DNA from: Saccharicrinis sp963665705
Lineage (GTDB): Bacteria; Bacteroidota; Bacteroidia; Bacteroidales; Marinilabiliaceae
NCBI GenBank assembly: GCA_963665705.1
Contig: OY762448.1
Coordinates: forward strand, 3,348,001-3,412,000
Direction of reading: 5' to 3'
DNA length: 64,000 nucleotides
Part shown: one piece after another, positions 1 through 8,866 of the stretch
Layout: each line of letters begins with the position of its first letter
How positions within the stretch are numbered: position 1 is the stretch's first letter
Program-made: the position numbers and the translations under genes
The notes under the pieces: generated by a model
What the model was told of the DNA's origin: nothing
What the model saw: only the letters and a program-made list of their open reading frames with translations
The model's database searches: none

Positions 1-424
1 TATCTATAGTAAATGTTGTTCTTCCTCCGGCATGATAACCTACTTTTTGTCCGTTTACCCAAACTGTTGCATATGAACCAACACCTTCAAAAAATAGAAA
101 ATATCTTTTATCGTCGGATTTCTTTTGAACAGAAAACTCTTTGCGATACCATGCATATCCATGACGATTTCCATGCATCTTTCGACGATAACCACCATAA
201 TCATCCCAATTATGAGGAACATCCACACTCAACCAATCTTCAGGACTAAACTCAACATCTTCAAATCCATTGAAAGCTGTTTTATCTGTATCATTAGCAA
301 TGGTTAGCCAATCTTCATTCAACAAAATATCTTGTCTAATGGATTTTTTCTTAGAACACCCTGTTAATAGAATTAAACCAACAATTAATAAATATCCAAT
401 TCCTTTAAATTTTAATAAACTCAT
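1..424 (-). CDS. GH2 family glycoside hydrolase (N-terminal part, cut by window edge)
   Basis: Only the first 141 codons are present; the gene runs off the left edge. It begins with a lipoprotein signal (MSLLKF..., lipobox LLTGC at about residue 20-24), so the product is exported and lipid-anchored. What follows is the GH2 sugar-binding jelly roll: DVPHNWDD, then GYAWYRKEF, then FEGVGSYATVWVNGQKVG, which is typical of beta-galactosidase and beta-glucuronidase relatives. The catalytic barrel is outside the window, so specificity cannot be read. It starts 20 bases after the GH138-like gene and is the last visible gene of the GH78-GH127-GH138 operon. In RG-II loci GH2 enzymes remove beta-linked uronic acids, and a beta-D-galacturonidase would suit this position; that is inference. 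Confidence 0.85.
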   Translation of the reverse strand, partial: MSLLKFKGIGYLLIVGLILLTGCSKKKSIRQDILLNEDWLTIANDTDKTAFNGFEDVEFSPEDWLSVDVPHNWDDYGGYRRKMHGNRHGYAWYRKEFSVQKKSDDKRYFLFFEGVGSYATVWVNGQKVGYHAGGRTTFTID

Positions 425-444
425 TTTATTTATTTTGATATTTT

Positions 445-3159
445 CTAGTAAAATAACCAATCTACTGCTGCACCATCAGCTGTACCACCAACACCTGCAT
501 CATGAATCATAATTTCCTCGTTTCCATCAATAAAACCAAGAACCAATACACGACCTTTTCCTAATTTTAATTCATTGACACCAGGTTCATACATATAACT
601 ATACACATTTACCGGATATAACCCTGGCACATCAAGTGCATTTGCTATTTTTATATCTGCCTGTCCCCGATCATTTGCCAGTGCATTTGTCTCAAGAGTT
701 GGCGGCTCCAAAACTGTGTAACTATTTGTATTAAAATAACCTACCAAAACTTTGACTGATTTTTCATTTTCAAATTTCAAGACAGTTCCTTCTGCTTGCT
801 GTTGCTTATCAGAAAACATAACTCCAGAAAGTTTTTGCAATTCTTTACATACGCCATTTATTACAGTTTTATTATCGTTATAAACTTGTTGTCCTTTAGT
901 TAAAGGATATCTTTTAACTCCTTTATTAAGTATTTTTACCGATACAGGATCATAAACTTTAAGTTCTTCTGTTATTTTAGCACCTCCATTTGCCTTAAGC
1001 GTTTCAATATTTCTTTTAAACACTTCCAGCTCCTTCTCATAGTGAGGTAATAGTTCATCCCAATGCTTGTTAATACCACCTTTACCGGCAATAGGTACTC
1101 TACGCATTGCTGTTTGCATACTGTTAGCATAAAGGTATGTATCTTTAGTGCGGTTAACTAAACTAGTATAATACCTTAGACTACTTTCAAGATATACTTC
1201 TGCCTGCTCCAAATCTTTTATGTCATTAGAGTACTTGTATCTAAGAACTAACATTGCAGCATTTACTTTATCTGAAAAGCAATTAGCAATATCATCATAG
1301 CAATAAACATCGTTTTTAAGTCTCTCAAACTCCTCCTGATTTGCACCTACTTCCGATGATGCTTTTTCAATAGCCTCAACTGCTAATTTTCCATGCTCTA
1401 CTACTTCCTTAATGATTTGAGGAGGTGTTTCTCCAAGGTGTTTTTCACCTTTCCATTCCTTTTCTGCATAATCAATGAGAATTTCACCAACAGGCCCATT
1501 TGATGACAAAAAGTTTTTATAAACATGATATTTAAAAGGATTCACTAACTGTCCCATAAATATTCCTAACAATAAGGTTTGTCTGTTACCATCAGAAATA
1601 CCGAAGGTGCGTAATAACTTTGGAGCAATTTCACCGGTCTGTTCATAGGCTTCCAAAATATTTTTACCCTGATTTCCACATTGGTAGTAATTATCTAAAA
1701 TTTCAGACCAATAGGCTACTTCCTCATTTCTATCCCTGTGGCAATTCCATGCATAACGAGCCCAGGTTTCATACCACATCCAATCTCTGTCAATTTGCTT
1801 TAACCTTGGGGTAGTTTTATCTGCAGTATAAGGCCAATCCCAATACGAAGCCTGAGGATATAGATGTAGTCCATTTGCACCTTGAATATTGTGCATTGCC
1901 TGCACACTCTTTTGAATGAAATCTGGTGAAGAATAACGGAATGGCTCTAGATTAGCCATAATATGCACATTGGAAATATGAACAGAACCCAAGTCACTCA
2001 ATCCCTTTGGAATAGATTCCCAATCATCACGTGGTTCATAAGTAGTCAATGATTCTCCATTATATTTAAACATGGTATACAGATTCTTGTATATTGGAAG
2101 CGCAGCTTCCATTACCCTGGCAGCATCAGTATCATGACCTCTTAATACAATCGGAGGCTCATCTGTTCTACCTATAGCTTTTAAACCATCTTTAACTCCC
2201 GGAATAATTGTTTCTGTAAACCATTTTACATCATCATCGATTGTATGCATCGCCTCTCCCAGAGTAACTAATAATCCGACATTAGGATATTTTTCAATAA
2301 AGGCAGTGATTGACTTTTGTGTATAATCTGCTATAAGAGGCGTAATAGGACGACTACGCTCTTGTGTTTTTAAACCATGATGTTCAGCAAAAGGCTTTGA
2401 TACAATAATATTGTAGAACATCTGAATTACAAAAATTCCTCTTTTGTTGGCTTCTTCAGTCAAGAACTCAAATATCTCTTCGTTCTTTTTAAAAGTATCA
2501 TCATCTACTTCTACTGCATAAGGATAGTCTTTTAATTTAACTAAAGAAGCAAATGGATGACCATTCCATAAATACAATGAATTATAGCGGTTTTCAACCA
2601 ACATATCCAGATACTCAATCCATAATTCTTTATCATAAAACCAAGGGAAATTTTCAGGTGTATATGGATATTCATAAACCATTCTTCCTGGTAGGAAATC
2701 AGTTTTCTGCATCCCGATACAAGTACCTCTTAAAACCATTTCCGGTTGATCTAAGAGGTTAATATCATTAGGTAAACATCCATTCTCTTTTACCATCTTA
2801 GCTAATTCCAAACAAGCGTATAAGGAACCGGAAGCATCCCCCCCACAAACTAAAATTTCACTCCCATTGGTTTTTATAAGGAAACTTTCTTTTGCAGCTA
2901 ACTTTGACTTTTCTTCGCCAGAAATTTCTATTTCTGAATCAGAAACAACGCAAATTTTTATTGATATAAGATCTGTTTGATCCTTTCCTTCGACTATTTC
3001 ATAACCTAATGAATCCAGGGTGTTTTTTAATCTTTCTGCACCAAATAAAGTCCTTGGATGAGCATCCTCCCGTAATACAACTTTAACCTTTGTTTTACTA
3101 CAAGAAGTAATACCTATTAATAGGACTATGAAGTATAAATATTGTAGATTCTTAATCAT
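445..3159 (-). CDS. GH138-like alpha-D-galacturonidase (RG-II chain A)
   Basis: An exported lipoprotein of 904 residues (signal MIKNLQYLYF..., lipobox GITSC at 16-20). Residues about 25-140 resemble the alpha/beta N-terminal domain seen before GH20/GH67-type barrels; a TIM barrel follows, then a helical region and a beta domain. Two glutamates stand out: E302 in LLVTLGEAM and E369 in FKYNGES. Their 67-residue spacing equals that of the catalytic Glu-294 and Glu-361 reported for BT0997, the founding GH138 enzyme, which removes alpha-1,2-linked galacturonic acid from chain A of RG-II. That match and the RG-II neighbours are the basis for the call. The start at 3159 was chosen over a further upstream in-frame start because it gives a clean lipoprotein signal, has AGGAG upstream and avoids overlap with the GH127 gene. 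Confidence 0.72.
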   Translation of the reverse strand: MIKNLQYLYFIVLLIGITSCSKTKVKVVLREDAHPRTLFGAERLKNTLDSLGYEIVEGKDQTDLISIKICVVSDSEIEISGEEKSKLAAKESFLIKTNGSEILVCGGDASGSLYACLELAKMVKENGCLPNDINLLDQPEMVLRGTCIGMQKTDFLPGRMVYEYPYTPENFPWFYDKELWIEYLDMLVENRYNSLYLWNGHPFASLVKLKDYPYAVEVDDDTFKKNEEIFEFLTEEANKRGIFVIQMFYNIIVSKPFAEHHGLKTQERSRPITPLIADYTQKSITAFIEKYPNVGLLVTLGEAMHTIDDDVKWFTETIIPGVKDGLKAIGRTDEPPIVLRGHDTDAARVMEAALPIYKNLYTMFKYNGESLTTYEPRDDWESIPKGLSDLGSVHISNVHIMANLEPFRYSSPDFIQKSVQAMHNIQGANGLHLYPQASYWDWPYTADKTTPRLKQIDRDWMWYETWARYAWNCHRDRNEEVAYWSEILDNYYQCGNQGKNILEAYEQTGEIAPKLLRTFGISDGNRQTLLLGIFMGQLVNPFKYHVYKNFLSSNGPVGEILIDYAEKEWKGEKHLGETPPQIIKEVVEHGKLAVEAIEKASSEVGANQEEFERLKNDVYCYDDIANCFSDKVNAAMLVLRYKYSNDIKDLEQAEVYLESSLRYYTSLVNRTKDTYLYANSMQTAMRRVPIAGKGGINKHWDELLPHYEKELEVFKRNIETLKANGGAKITEELKVYDPVSVKILNKGVKRYPLTKGQQVYNDNKTVINGVCKELQKLSGVMFSDKQQQAEGTVLKFENEKSVKVLVGYFNTNSYTVLEPPTLETNALANDRGQADIKIANALDVPGLYPVNVYSYMYEPGVNELKLGKGRVLVLGFIDGNEEIMIHDAGVGGTADGAAVDWLFY

Positions 3160-3191
3160 TGATTTTAAATTATTCTCCTTTTTACAATCCT

Positions 3192-5225
3192 TTATCGTGC
3201 TAAAGGAATCCAAACTGTCATTTCTGATTTTCCTCTATTATCCCATGCATAGTAAGGGATTAATCTTACTTTAATTTTTTTATCATCTTTTGAGATTTCT
3301 CTATATAACTGATTACTCCAGTCCTTTTCATTCACAAGAGTAGCTTCACCAACAAGAGTAGTAATCTTGCTATCTGCAATTACTTTTTCTTCAGGTGTTA
3401 ATTTTATATCTGAAGGTATGGCAATGTCAAAAATTCGAACATCATTAACATCCGGAGATTCAAGACAATACACAACAGGTCCTCTTTTTACAGCAACTTG
3501 ATTACGAGTTTCTTCAACTAATGGATTTGCTTCAATTAACTTGGCTTCCATTGGTAAGATTAATTCTACAACATCACCTTTTTTCCAGCTTCTGTTTACC
3601 TCTGCATATTTTCCAGGAGTAACAGTAACATCAACAGATTTACCATTAACTATTAGTTTTGCTGTACCACACCATGAAGGAATACGCATGAACATAGAAA
3701 ATGCGTTTTTAGGAACCTTATTCAATGTAATTTTGATATCTCCATCCCATGGATAATTAGTTACTTGCTCTAATTCTATACGAGAACCATCTTTTAATTT
3801 TGTATCCAGTTTGTTACCACTATACATATGACACCATAGTCCTTTATCACTTACACTGTAGGCATAATTACTTACCTCAGCAACTGTTCTGGCCACATTA
3901 GGAGGACAACAATTACATAATGTGATATATTCTTCACGATCCTTAGACCAACGTAAGGTATAAGGTAAATCATTATTCACACAAAGTGGGTTTGTGTAGA
4001 AAAATCTCTTTCCATCTAAACTAACTGCAGAAAGAACACTGTTATATAAAGTTTGCTCCATTACATCAGCATAGCGCTCTTCGCCTGTAATCTGTAACAT
4101 TCTCCAGTTCCAAATCATATTACCAATATTGGCACAAGATTCGTTATGAGCAGTTATATTTGGCAACTGATAATCTCTTCCGTAAGCCTGATGAACCTGC
4201 TGAATTTCAGTAGGCTCATAAGATGTTCCGTCAGGTGAAACCCCATCATATAAAGCACCGCAAGCACCTGTAATATACATTTTACGATTTACCAGGTCTT
4301 CCCATATTAATTCCAGAGGCTTTAATAATGTTGTATCGCCAGTTTCTGCAACAACATCAGCAACACCTGCATACATGTAGTTTGCGCGTACTGCATGACC
4401 GATAGCTTCGTGTTGCTCTCTGAAAGGAATACGATCCTGATTGTGATCACTTCCATTTTCAACCAAATCACGAATTTCAATTAACTTTTCTGCCAGCTCT
4501 AAATAACGGGGTTCTCTGGTAGTACGATACATTTCAACAACTCCCATATAATGAGATGGACAAATAGCATTACGTGCTAGTTCTGCAGATGATTTTTTAT
4601 AAAAATTATATAAATAATCTGTTGCTTTTTTTGCTAAATCAAGCATTGTTGTTTTGCCTGTAATACGATAATGCACACAAGCTGCAGTCATTAAATGACC
4701 TAAATTGTACGTTTCAAAATCCAAACGCTCTGCAAATTCTTTCTTTTGCTCCGGATGCTGACGCTGTTCAATATTAACAGGAGTATGAATGTAACCATCT
4801 TCACGTTGAGCCTCGCCAATTATGGCAATGATTTTATCCATTAATTTATCAAGCTCCTTATCTTTAGTCACGGCATAAACCATTGCTGCAGATTCAAACC
4901 ACTTATAAAAATCACCATCATGAAACGGAGGTCCGGAATGAACACCATCTTCATGCCCTGCTGCAATCTCAAAATTTCGAAAAGAATGACTTATTTCCGG
5001 ATCATTTAATATGCTCCACATAAAAGGAACCATAGTCTTTTTGCAAACATCAAAACGTTCAGCCCAAAAACCATCGGTCCATTGTACATCATCCATATCA
5101 ATGTTATTCATTTTAACATAAGGACTCTGTGATGTATTTATCAAACTCTTTTCCTGCGCTTTCAGTTGAAATCCACTAAAAACACTTGCTACCACAATTA
5201 AAAAACTTGGAAGTATCCTTTTCAT
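3192..5225 (-). CDS. GH127-family glycoside hydrolase (beta-L-arabinofuranosidase/aceric acidase type)
   Basis: 677 residues with a Sec signal peptide ending near VFSGFQLKAQ. The core is the (alpha/alpha)6 barrel of the former DUF1680. The family's zinc-thiolate centre is complete: E362 and C364 in HNESCANIG, and C439/C440 in CNCCPPN. These correspond to Glu338, Cys340, Cys417 and Cys418 of HypBA1, where one cysteine is the nucleophile. The enzyme should therefore be an active retaining exo-glycosidase in the periplasm. Known family substrates are beta-L-arabinofuranosides, and an RG-II member has been described that removes aceric acid; the neighbours (GH138, GH78) favour an RG-II role. The gene starts 5 bases after the GH78 gene, so the two are surely co-transcribed. 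Confidence 0.9.
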   Translation of the reverse strand: MKRILPSFLIVVASVFSGFQLKAQEKSLINTSQSPYVKMNNIDMDDVQWTDGFWAERFDVCKKTMVPFMWSILNDPEISHSFRNFEIAAGHEDGVHSGPPFHDGDFYKWFESAAMVYAVTKDKELDKLMDKIIAIIGEAQREDGYIHTPVNIEQRQHPEQKKEFAERLDFETYNLGHLMTAACVHYRITGKTTMLDLAKKATDYLYNFYKKSSAELARNAICPSHYMGVVEMYRTTREPRYLELAEKLIEIRDLVENGSDHNQDRIPFREQHEAIGHAVRANYMYAGVADVVAETGDTTLLKPLELIWEDLVNRKMYITGACGALYDGVSPDGTSYEPTEIQQVHQAYGRDYQLPNITAHNESCANIGNMIWNWRMLQITGEERYADVMEQTLYNSVLSAVSLDGKRFFYTNPLCVNNDLPYTLRWSKDREEYITLCNCCPPNVARTVAEVSNYAYSVSDKGLWCHMYSGNKLDTKLKDGSRIELEQVTNYPWDGDIKITLNKVPKNAFSMFMRIPSWCGTAKLIVNGKSVDVTVTPGKYAEVNRSWKKGDVVELILPMEAKLIEANPLVEETRNQVAVKRGPVVYCLESPDVNDVRIFDIAIPSDIKLTPEEKVIADSKITTLVGEATLVNEKDWSNQLYREISKDDKKIKVRLIPYYAWDNRGKSEMTVWIPLAR

Positions 5226-5230
5226 TATTA

Positions 5231-8047
5231 TTATTTTTGCGTTGTCTTAAATTGATAATTACCTGATCCTACCTCAACTTGTACATAGCCATTTGATGGT
5301 TCAGTATACTTGATTTTTGATTTTGAAATTTCTTTGCCATTGATATACAAACCAGATGTTGTAGAAGCTGGCACAAAAACTGAAGCTGTTGTGTTGGCGG
5401 GAACAGTTACATTAAGTAGTAAAGATCCATCCTCTTGTGTTTGCCAATGAGAATTTATCTCACCATACAATGACTCAACATTTGCTTTAGCAAACGAAAG
5501 CTTATCTGATACCTGAGGTTTAATGATGAAATGTTTGTAACCTGGCTTTTCAGGATCAATTTGAATACCGGCTACCTGAGTATACAACCAGTTACCAACA
5601 GCGCCATAAGCATAATGATTAAAGGAGTTCATACCTACATCCTGAAAAGAACCATCAGGTTTTATTCCATCCCAACGTTCCCAAATTGTTGTAGCCCCCA
5701 TAGTTACAGGATATAACCACGAAGGATATCTTTTATTAAAAAGTAGCATATAAGCAATATCAGGATATCCATTTTCTGATAATGCCTGACAAATTAAAGG
5801 TGTACCTAAGAATCCGGTAGTTAAATGACCTAATTCATTGATATTATCTGCTAATCTTTTTGCTGCAGTTTCTTTGAATTCGTCAGGCATTATTCCGAAT
5901 GATAAAGCTAAAATGTATGCGGTTTGTGTATTGGAACTTAAACGTCCAGTTGCTGTAACATATTCCTTTTTAAACGCTGCCTTAATTTTTGGTCGGATAG
6001 ATTCATATCTTTTTGCATCTTCATCCTTACCTAAAACAGTGGCGATTTTTTGCATCAAACCAGTTGTATAATAATAATAAGCCGTGGCAATCAAATCCTT
6101 ATCTGTATGAGCTCCTGCAAAACCATAATCCGGAGCATTGTATTTATAGCTCATGTATTCAGCAAAGGCCAACCAATCACCAAAGTGGAATCCATAATCA
6201 AATATATATCTGTCAGCGGAATGCTTGATCATATACTCTTCCCAGGCTTTCATTGACTCATATTGATTTTCTAAAATATGAGTATCTCCATAAGATTGAT
6301 AAACAGTCCATGGAATGATTACTGCTGCATCAGCCCAACCTGTTGCTCCAAAACCATCTGACCATCCGGTTCCACCTCCGTTTTCAACAACATTTGGAAC
6401 CACCCAAGGCACACTACCATCAGCTTTTTGATCTACAATGAAATCTTTCATCCATTTGGTATAAAATGGAGCTGCATTCATATTAAAACAAGCTGTAGAA
6501 GCAAAAACCTGAGCATCCCCAGTCCATCCTAAACGTTCATCACGTTGTGGACAATCCGTTGGAACATCTAGGAAGTTCCCTCTTAATCCCCACTGGATAT
6601 TTTTTTGCAGTCGATTTACTAATGTATCTGAACATTCGAAATCACCAATTGGATCCATATCAGAATGAATCACTTTTCCTGTAATATCATTTATAGTTAC
6701 ATCACCTTTATAATCTGAGATTTTAACGTATCTAAAGCCATGAAAAGTAAAATGAGGTTGAAATTCTTCAACACCTTCTCCTTTAAAAATATATTGATCT
6801 TTTTGTTGAGCGACTCTCAAATTATCAATATAAAAGTTACCTTCCTGATCAAGTACTTCTGCATGTTGAATAGTTATTTTATTTCCTTTTTCTCCTTGTA
6901 GTTTAAAGTTTACCCATCCAACCATATTTTGTCCAAAATCAAATACTAATTCACCTTTAGGGGTAATGATTTTTTGAATAGGTTTTAATTCCTGAGTAAT
7001 CCTAACCGGAACACCAACTGAAGCTGTCAAAATTGAATTGTCATATTCTTTTTCAATACACTTGCTCCATTTATTATCATCGAAAATTGGCTTGTCCCAT
7101 CCTTTTTCTTCTAATCTTGCATCATAAAGTTCCCCATCATAAATCTCAGATTTTAAGATAGCTCCTGTAGACGCTTTCCAGCTATTATCTGATCCGATAA
7201 TTTCTTTTGAACCATCAGTATAAGTCACTTCCATTTGAAAAAGAAGTCCAGCTTTTTTACCATATAAATTTTTGTTTCCTTGCCAAACCAAAGGACCACG
7301 ATACCAACCATCACCAAGAATAACACCAATTGCATTTTCTCCCTTCTGTAATTGACTAGTTACATCAAATACCTGGTACTGAAGATTACTATGATAACTA
7401 GTCCAGCCCGGAGTAAAGAATTCATCACCAACTTTCTTTCCATTTAAATTGATTTGGTACAATCCATGACAAGTAGCATAAATACGAGCTGATTTAATTT
7501 CTTTATTTAAAGTAAGTTCTTTTCTTAATAAAGGAGAAGGATAAGGCTTAGTTTCATCCTCATTAATATCCGGTTCAATCCATGATGCTTTCCAATCAGA
7601 AGTACTTAATAATCCCATTTCAAAAGAAGCAACTTCACTCCATTTAGAAACATTTCCCTTATTATCCCATACACGAACCTGCCAATATACTTTTTGACCT
7701 GATGTTAATCCTTTTCCTGTGTATGGAATTTGAATTGATTCATCTGAATTTACTTTATCAGTATTCCACAATAAAGCATTTTCATTTTTCAAATCAGAGA
7801 TAGTATTAGCAGCTTTTATCTGATATGCACTTTGCAATACATTTTTGTTTTGTGAAGATAACTTCCAAAACAATCTAGGACTTAGATTTTCAAGTCCTAT
7901 TGGATTTACTTTATACTCTGTACGAAGATCATTTACAATCACTTTTGACTTTGCCGATAGAACATTTACTGAACCAAGCATCATTAAAACTATAAATGTA
8001 AAGAGTGCTTTTTGAATGTATTTCAAATGCAACGGATTTGATTTCAT
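5231..8047 (-). CDS. GH78 alpha-L-rhamnosidase
   Basis: 938 residues with an N-terminal signal (hydrophobic stretch about 14-31). Domain order is that of GH78: an Ig-like N domain (about 35-145), a rhamnosidase N jelly roll (about 150-340), a second beta domain, the (alpha/alpha)6 barrel (about 475-820) and a C-terminal beta domain. The barrel carries the family signature DVPTDCPQRDERLGWTGD at 494-511 with its acidic residues, and WERWDG with E790 as the likely base. It should remove alpha-L-rhamnose from pectin side chains. It is the first gene of the operon running to the left edge; its predicted promoter at 8151-8181 is overlapped by LacI-type operators. An IS66 element sits about 300 bases upstream of its start but leaves that promoter intact. 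Confidence 0.93.
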   Translation of the reverse strand: MKSNPLHLKYIQKALFTFIVLMMLGSVNVLSAKSKVIVNDLRTEYKVNPIGLENLSPRLFWKLSSQNKNVLQSAYQIKAANTISDLKNENALLWNTDKVNSDESIQIPYTGKGLTSGQKVYWQVRVWDNKGNVSKWSEVASFEMGLLSTSDWKASWIEPDINEDETKPYPSPLLRKELTLNKEIKSARIYATCHGLYQINLNGKKVGDEFFTPGWTSYHSNLQYQVFDVTSQLQKGENAIGVILGDGWYRGPLVWQGNKNLYGKKAGLLFQMEVTYTDGSKEIIGSDNSWKASTGAILKSEIYDGELYDARLEEKGWDKPIFDDNKWSKCIEKEYDNSILTASVGVPVRITQELKPIQKIITPKGELVFDFGQNMVGWVNFKLQGEKGNKITIQHAEVLDQEGNFYIDNLRVAQQKDQYIFKGEGVEEFQPHFTFHGFRYVKISDYKGDVTINDITGKVIHSDMDPIGDFECSDTLVNRLQKNIQWGLRGNFLDVPTDCPQRDERLGWTGDAQVFASTACFNMNAAPFYTKWMKDFIVDQKADGSVPWVVPNVVENGGGTGWSDGFGATGWADAAVIIPWTVYQSYGDTHILENQYESMKAWEEYMIKHSADRYIFDYGFHFGDWLAFAEYMSYKYNAPDYGFAGAHTDKDLIATAYYYYTTGLMQKIATVLGKDEDAKRYESIRPKIKAAFKKEYVTATGRLSSNTQTAYILALSFGIMPDEFKETAAKRLADNINELGHLTTGFLGTPLICQALSENGYPDIAYMLLFNKRYPSWLYPVTMGATTIWERWDGIKPDGSFQDVGMNSFNHYAYGAVGNWLYTQVAGIQIDPEKPGYKHFIIKPQVSDKLSFAKANVESLYGEINSHWQTQEDGSLLLNVTVPANTTASVFVPASTTSGLYINGKEISKSKIKYTEPSNGYVQVEVGSGNYQFKTTQK

Positions 8048-8137
8048 TAGATTTCTTTTACTGGATTAAAAACTGCATTGTATATAAACATCTGACAACT
8101 ACATAAACACTTATCTTATTAATAGTTACCACTATAG

Positions 8138-8153
8138 ATTACATCGCTTACAA
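8138..8153 (-). promoter_or_regulatory. LacI-type operator over the -7/+1 region of the GH78 promoter
   Basis: Read on the minus strand the site is TTGTAAGCGATGTAAT, a degenerate version (about 11 of 16 positions) of the ATGTAAACGTTTTCAT motif found at other promoters here. It overlaps the end of the predicted -7 box, which is where a repressor would block initiation. Confidence 0.5.
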
Positions 8154-8181
8154 AAATAGTTTATAAAAGTTAAATTTCCAA
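8151..8181 (-). promoter_or_regulatory. Predicted Bacteroidota promoter of the GH78-GH127-GH138-GH2 operon
   Basis: On the minus strand a -7 box TATTTTTG (8158-8151, fits TAnnTTTG) is preceded by TTGG (8181-8178) with a 19-base spacer. This leaves an untranslated leader of about 95 bases before the GH78 start. It is a pattern match only. Confidence 0.55.
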
Positions 8182-8195
8182 TATATCGTTTACAT
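8180..8195 (-). promoter_or_regulatory. LacI-type operator over the -33 region of the GH78 promoter
   Basis: Minus-strand reading ATGTAAACGATATATT shares the left half ATGTAAACG exactly with the consensus and about 12 of 16 positions overall. It covers the predicted -33 element. Confidence 0.6.
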
Positions 8196-8245
8196 TTTTT
8201 CACTTTTATACTTTCTTATATATTTGTTTTACTGTATTTTACAAA

Positions 8246-8261
8246 ATGTAATCGTTATCAT
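8246..8261 (+). promoter_or_regulatory. Distal LacI-type operator upstream of GH78
   Basis: ATGTAATCGTTATCAT matches the consensus at 14 of 16 positions and lies about 60 bases upstream of the -33 element. Together with the two proximal sites it would allow looping or cooperative repression. The rest of 8048-8345 is AT-rich non-coding DNA with no gene seen. Confidence 0.6.
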
Positions 8262-8337
8262 TTTTTACGGCATATTAGATTAATAAAATATACTTGTTTT
8301 TAACAGCTCTTCATCTGATTTTAAGTCAATTATGCCT

Positions 8338-8345
8338 AATCAAAA
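8338..8345. repeat. Target site duplication, left copy (AATCAAAA)
   Basis: The 8 bases immediately left of the IS66 end are AATCAAAA, identical to the 8 bases right of the other end (10413-10420). Eight bases is the duplication length made by IS66 elements. Confidence 0.9.
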
Positions 8346-8430
8346 GTAAGCGTCTCCACGATAACGTATAGTTTTATGTGATAAAACTTTGAAGCTTTGT
8401 ATCCTTATTTTTCACATCAAAGGATACATT

Positions 8431-8793
8431 ATGGTTTTTAATTTCACAGAGGATACACGTTTTTACTTTTTTCACGAGCCCGTTGATATGCGAAAAGGAA
8501 TTCATTCACTTTATCACCTGGTAAAAACTTCAGGAAATATGAATGCGCTCAATGGTGATGGTTATGTCTTCATTGGCAGGACTCGAAAATCTATCAAGGT
8601 ACTAAGATGGCAAAGAGAAGGATTTGTTCTTTATAACAAGAAACTGGAATTAGGATGTTATACACTTCCACAACAGTTAAGAGACGGTGCTTTTACTGAG
8701 CTTGAACAGGATATTTTAGACAAAATGGTAAATTGCGTAAAGCACAAAAGTAGTTCTAATGAATTACGGATAAAAGCCCAGTTAACACTCTAA
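8431..8793 (+). CDS. tnpB: IS66 family accessory protein TnpB
   Basis: About 120 residues from the ATG at 8431, which follows an AAAGGA about 7 bases upstream; an in-frame start upstream at 8389 is less likely. The sequence has the IS66 Orf2/TnpB hallmarks: FFHEPVDMRKGIHSL near the N terminus, GYVFIGRTRKSIKVLRWQ in the middle and GFVLYNKKLELG after it. TnpB is required with the DDE protein for transposition of many IS66 elements, though its biochemical role is not settled. It is full length. Confidence 0.92.
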   Translation: MVFNFTEDTRFYFFHEPVDMRKGIHSLYHLVKTSGNMNALNGDGYVFIGRTRKSIKVLRWQREGFVLYNKKLELGCYTLPQQLRDGAFTELEQDILDKMVNCVKHKSSSNELRIKAQLTL

Positions 8794-8809
8794 TACATAG
8801 TGACAAAAG

Positions 8810-8855
8810 ACGAAAATAGTGCGAATTTTTCATGGTAAAATCGCACTATTTTCGT
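8810..8855 (+). promoter_or_regulatory. Long perfect hairpin between tnpB and tnpC
   Basis: ACGAAAATAGTGCGA (8810-8824) and TCGCACTATTTTCGT (8841-8855) form a perfect 15-bp stem with a 16-base loop that contains an ATG. The stem ends 11 bases before the tnpC start at 8867. There is no T-run, so it is unlikely to be a terminator; it probably limits tnpC translation or read-through. Confidence 0.65.
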
Positions 8856-8866
8856 ATCTTTATGCC

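Noticed and set aside
13..512. Plus-strand open frames opposite the GH2 and GH138 starts
   Set aside because: They are shadows of clear minus-strand lipoprotein genes with matching family motifs.
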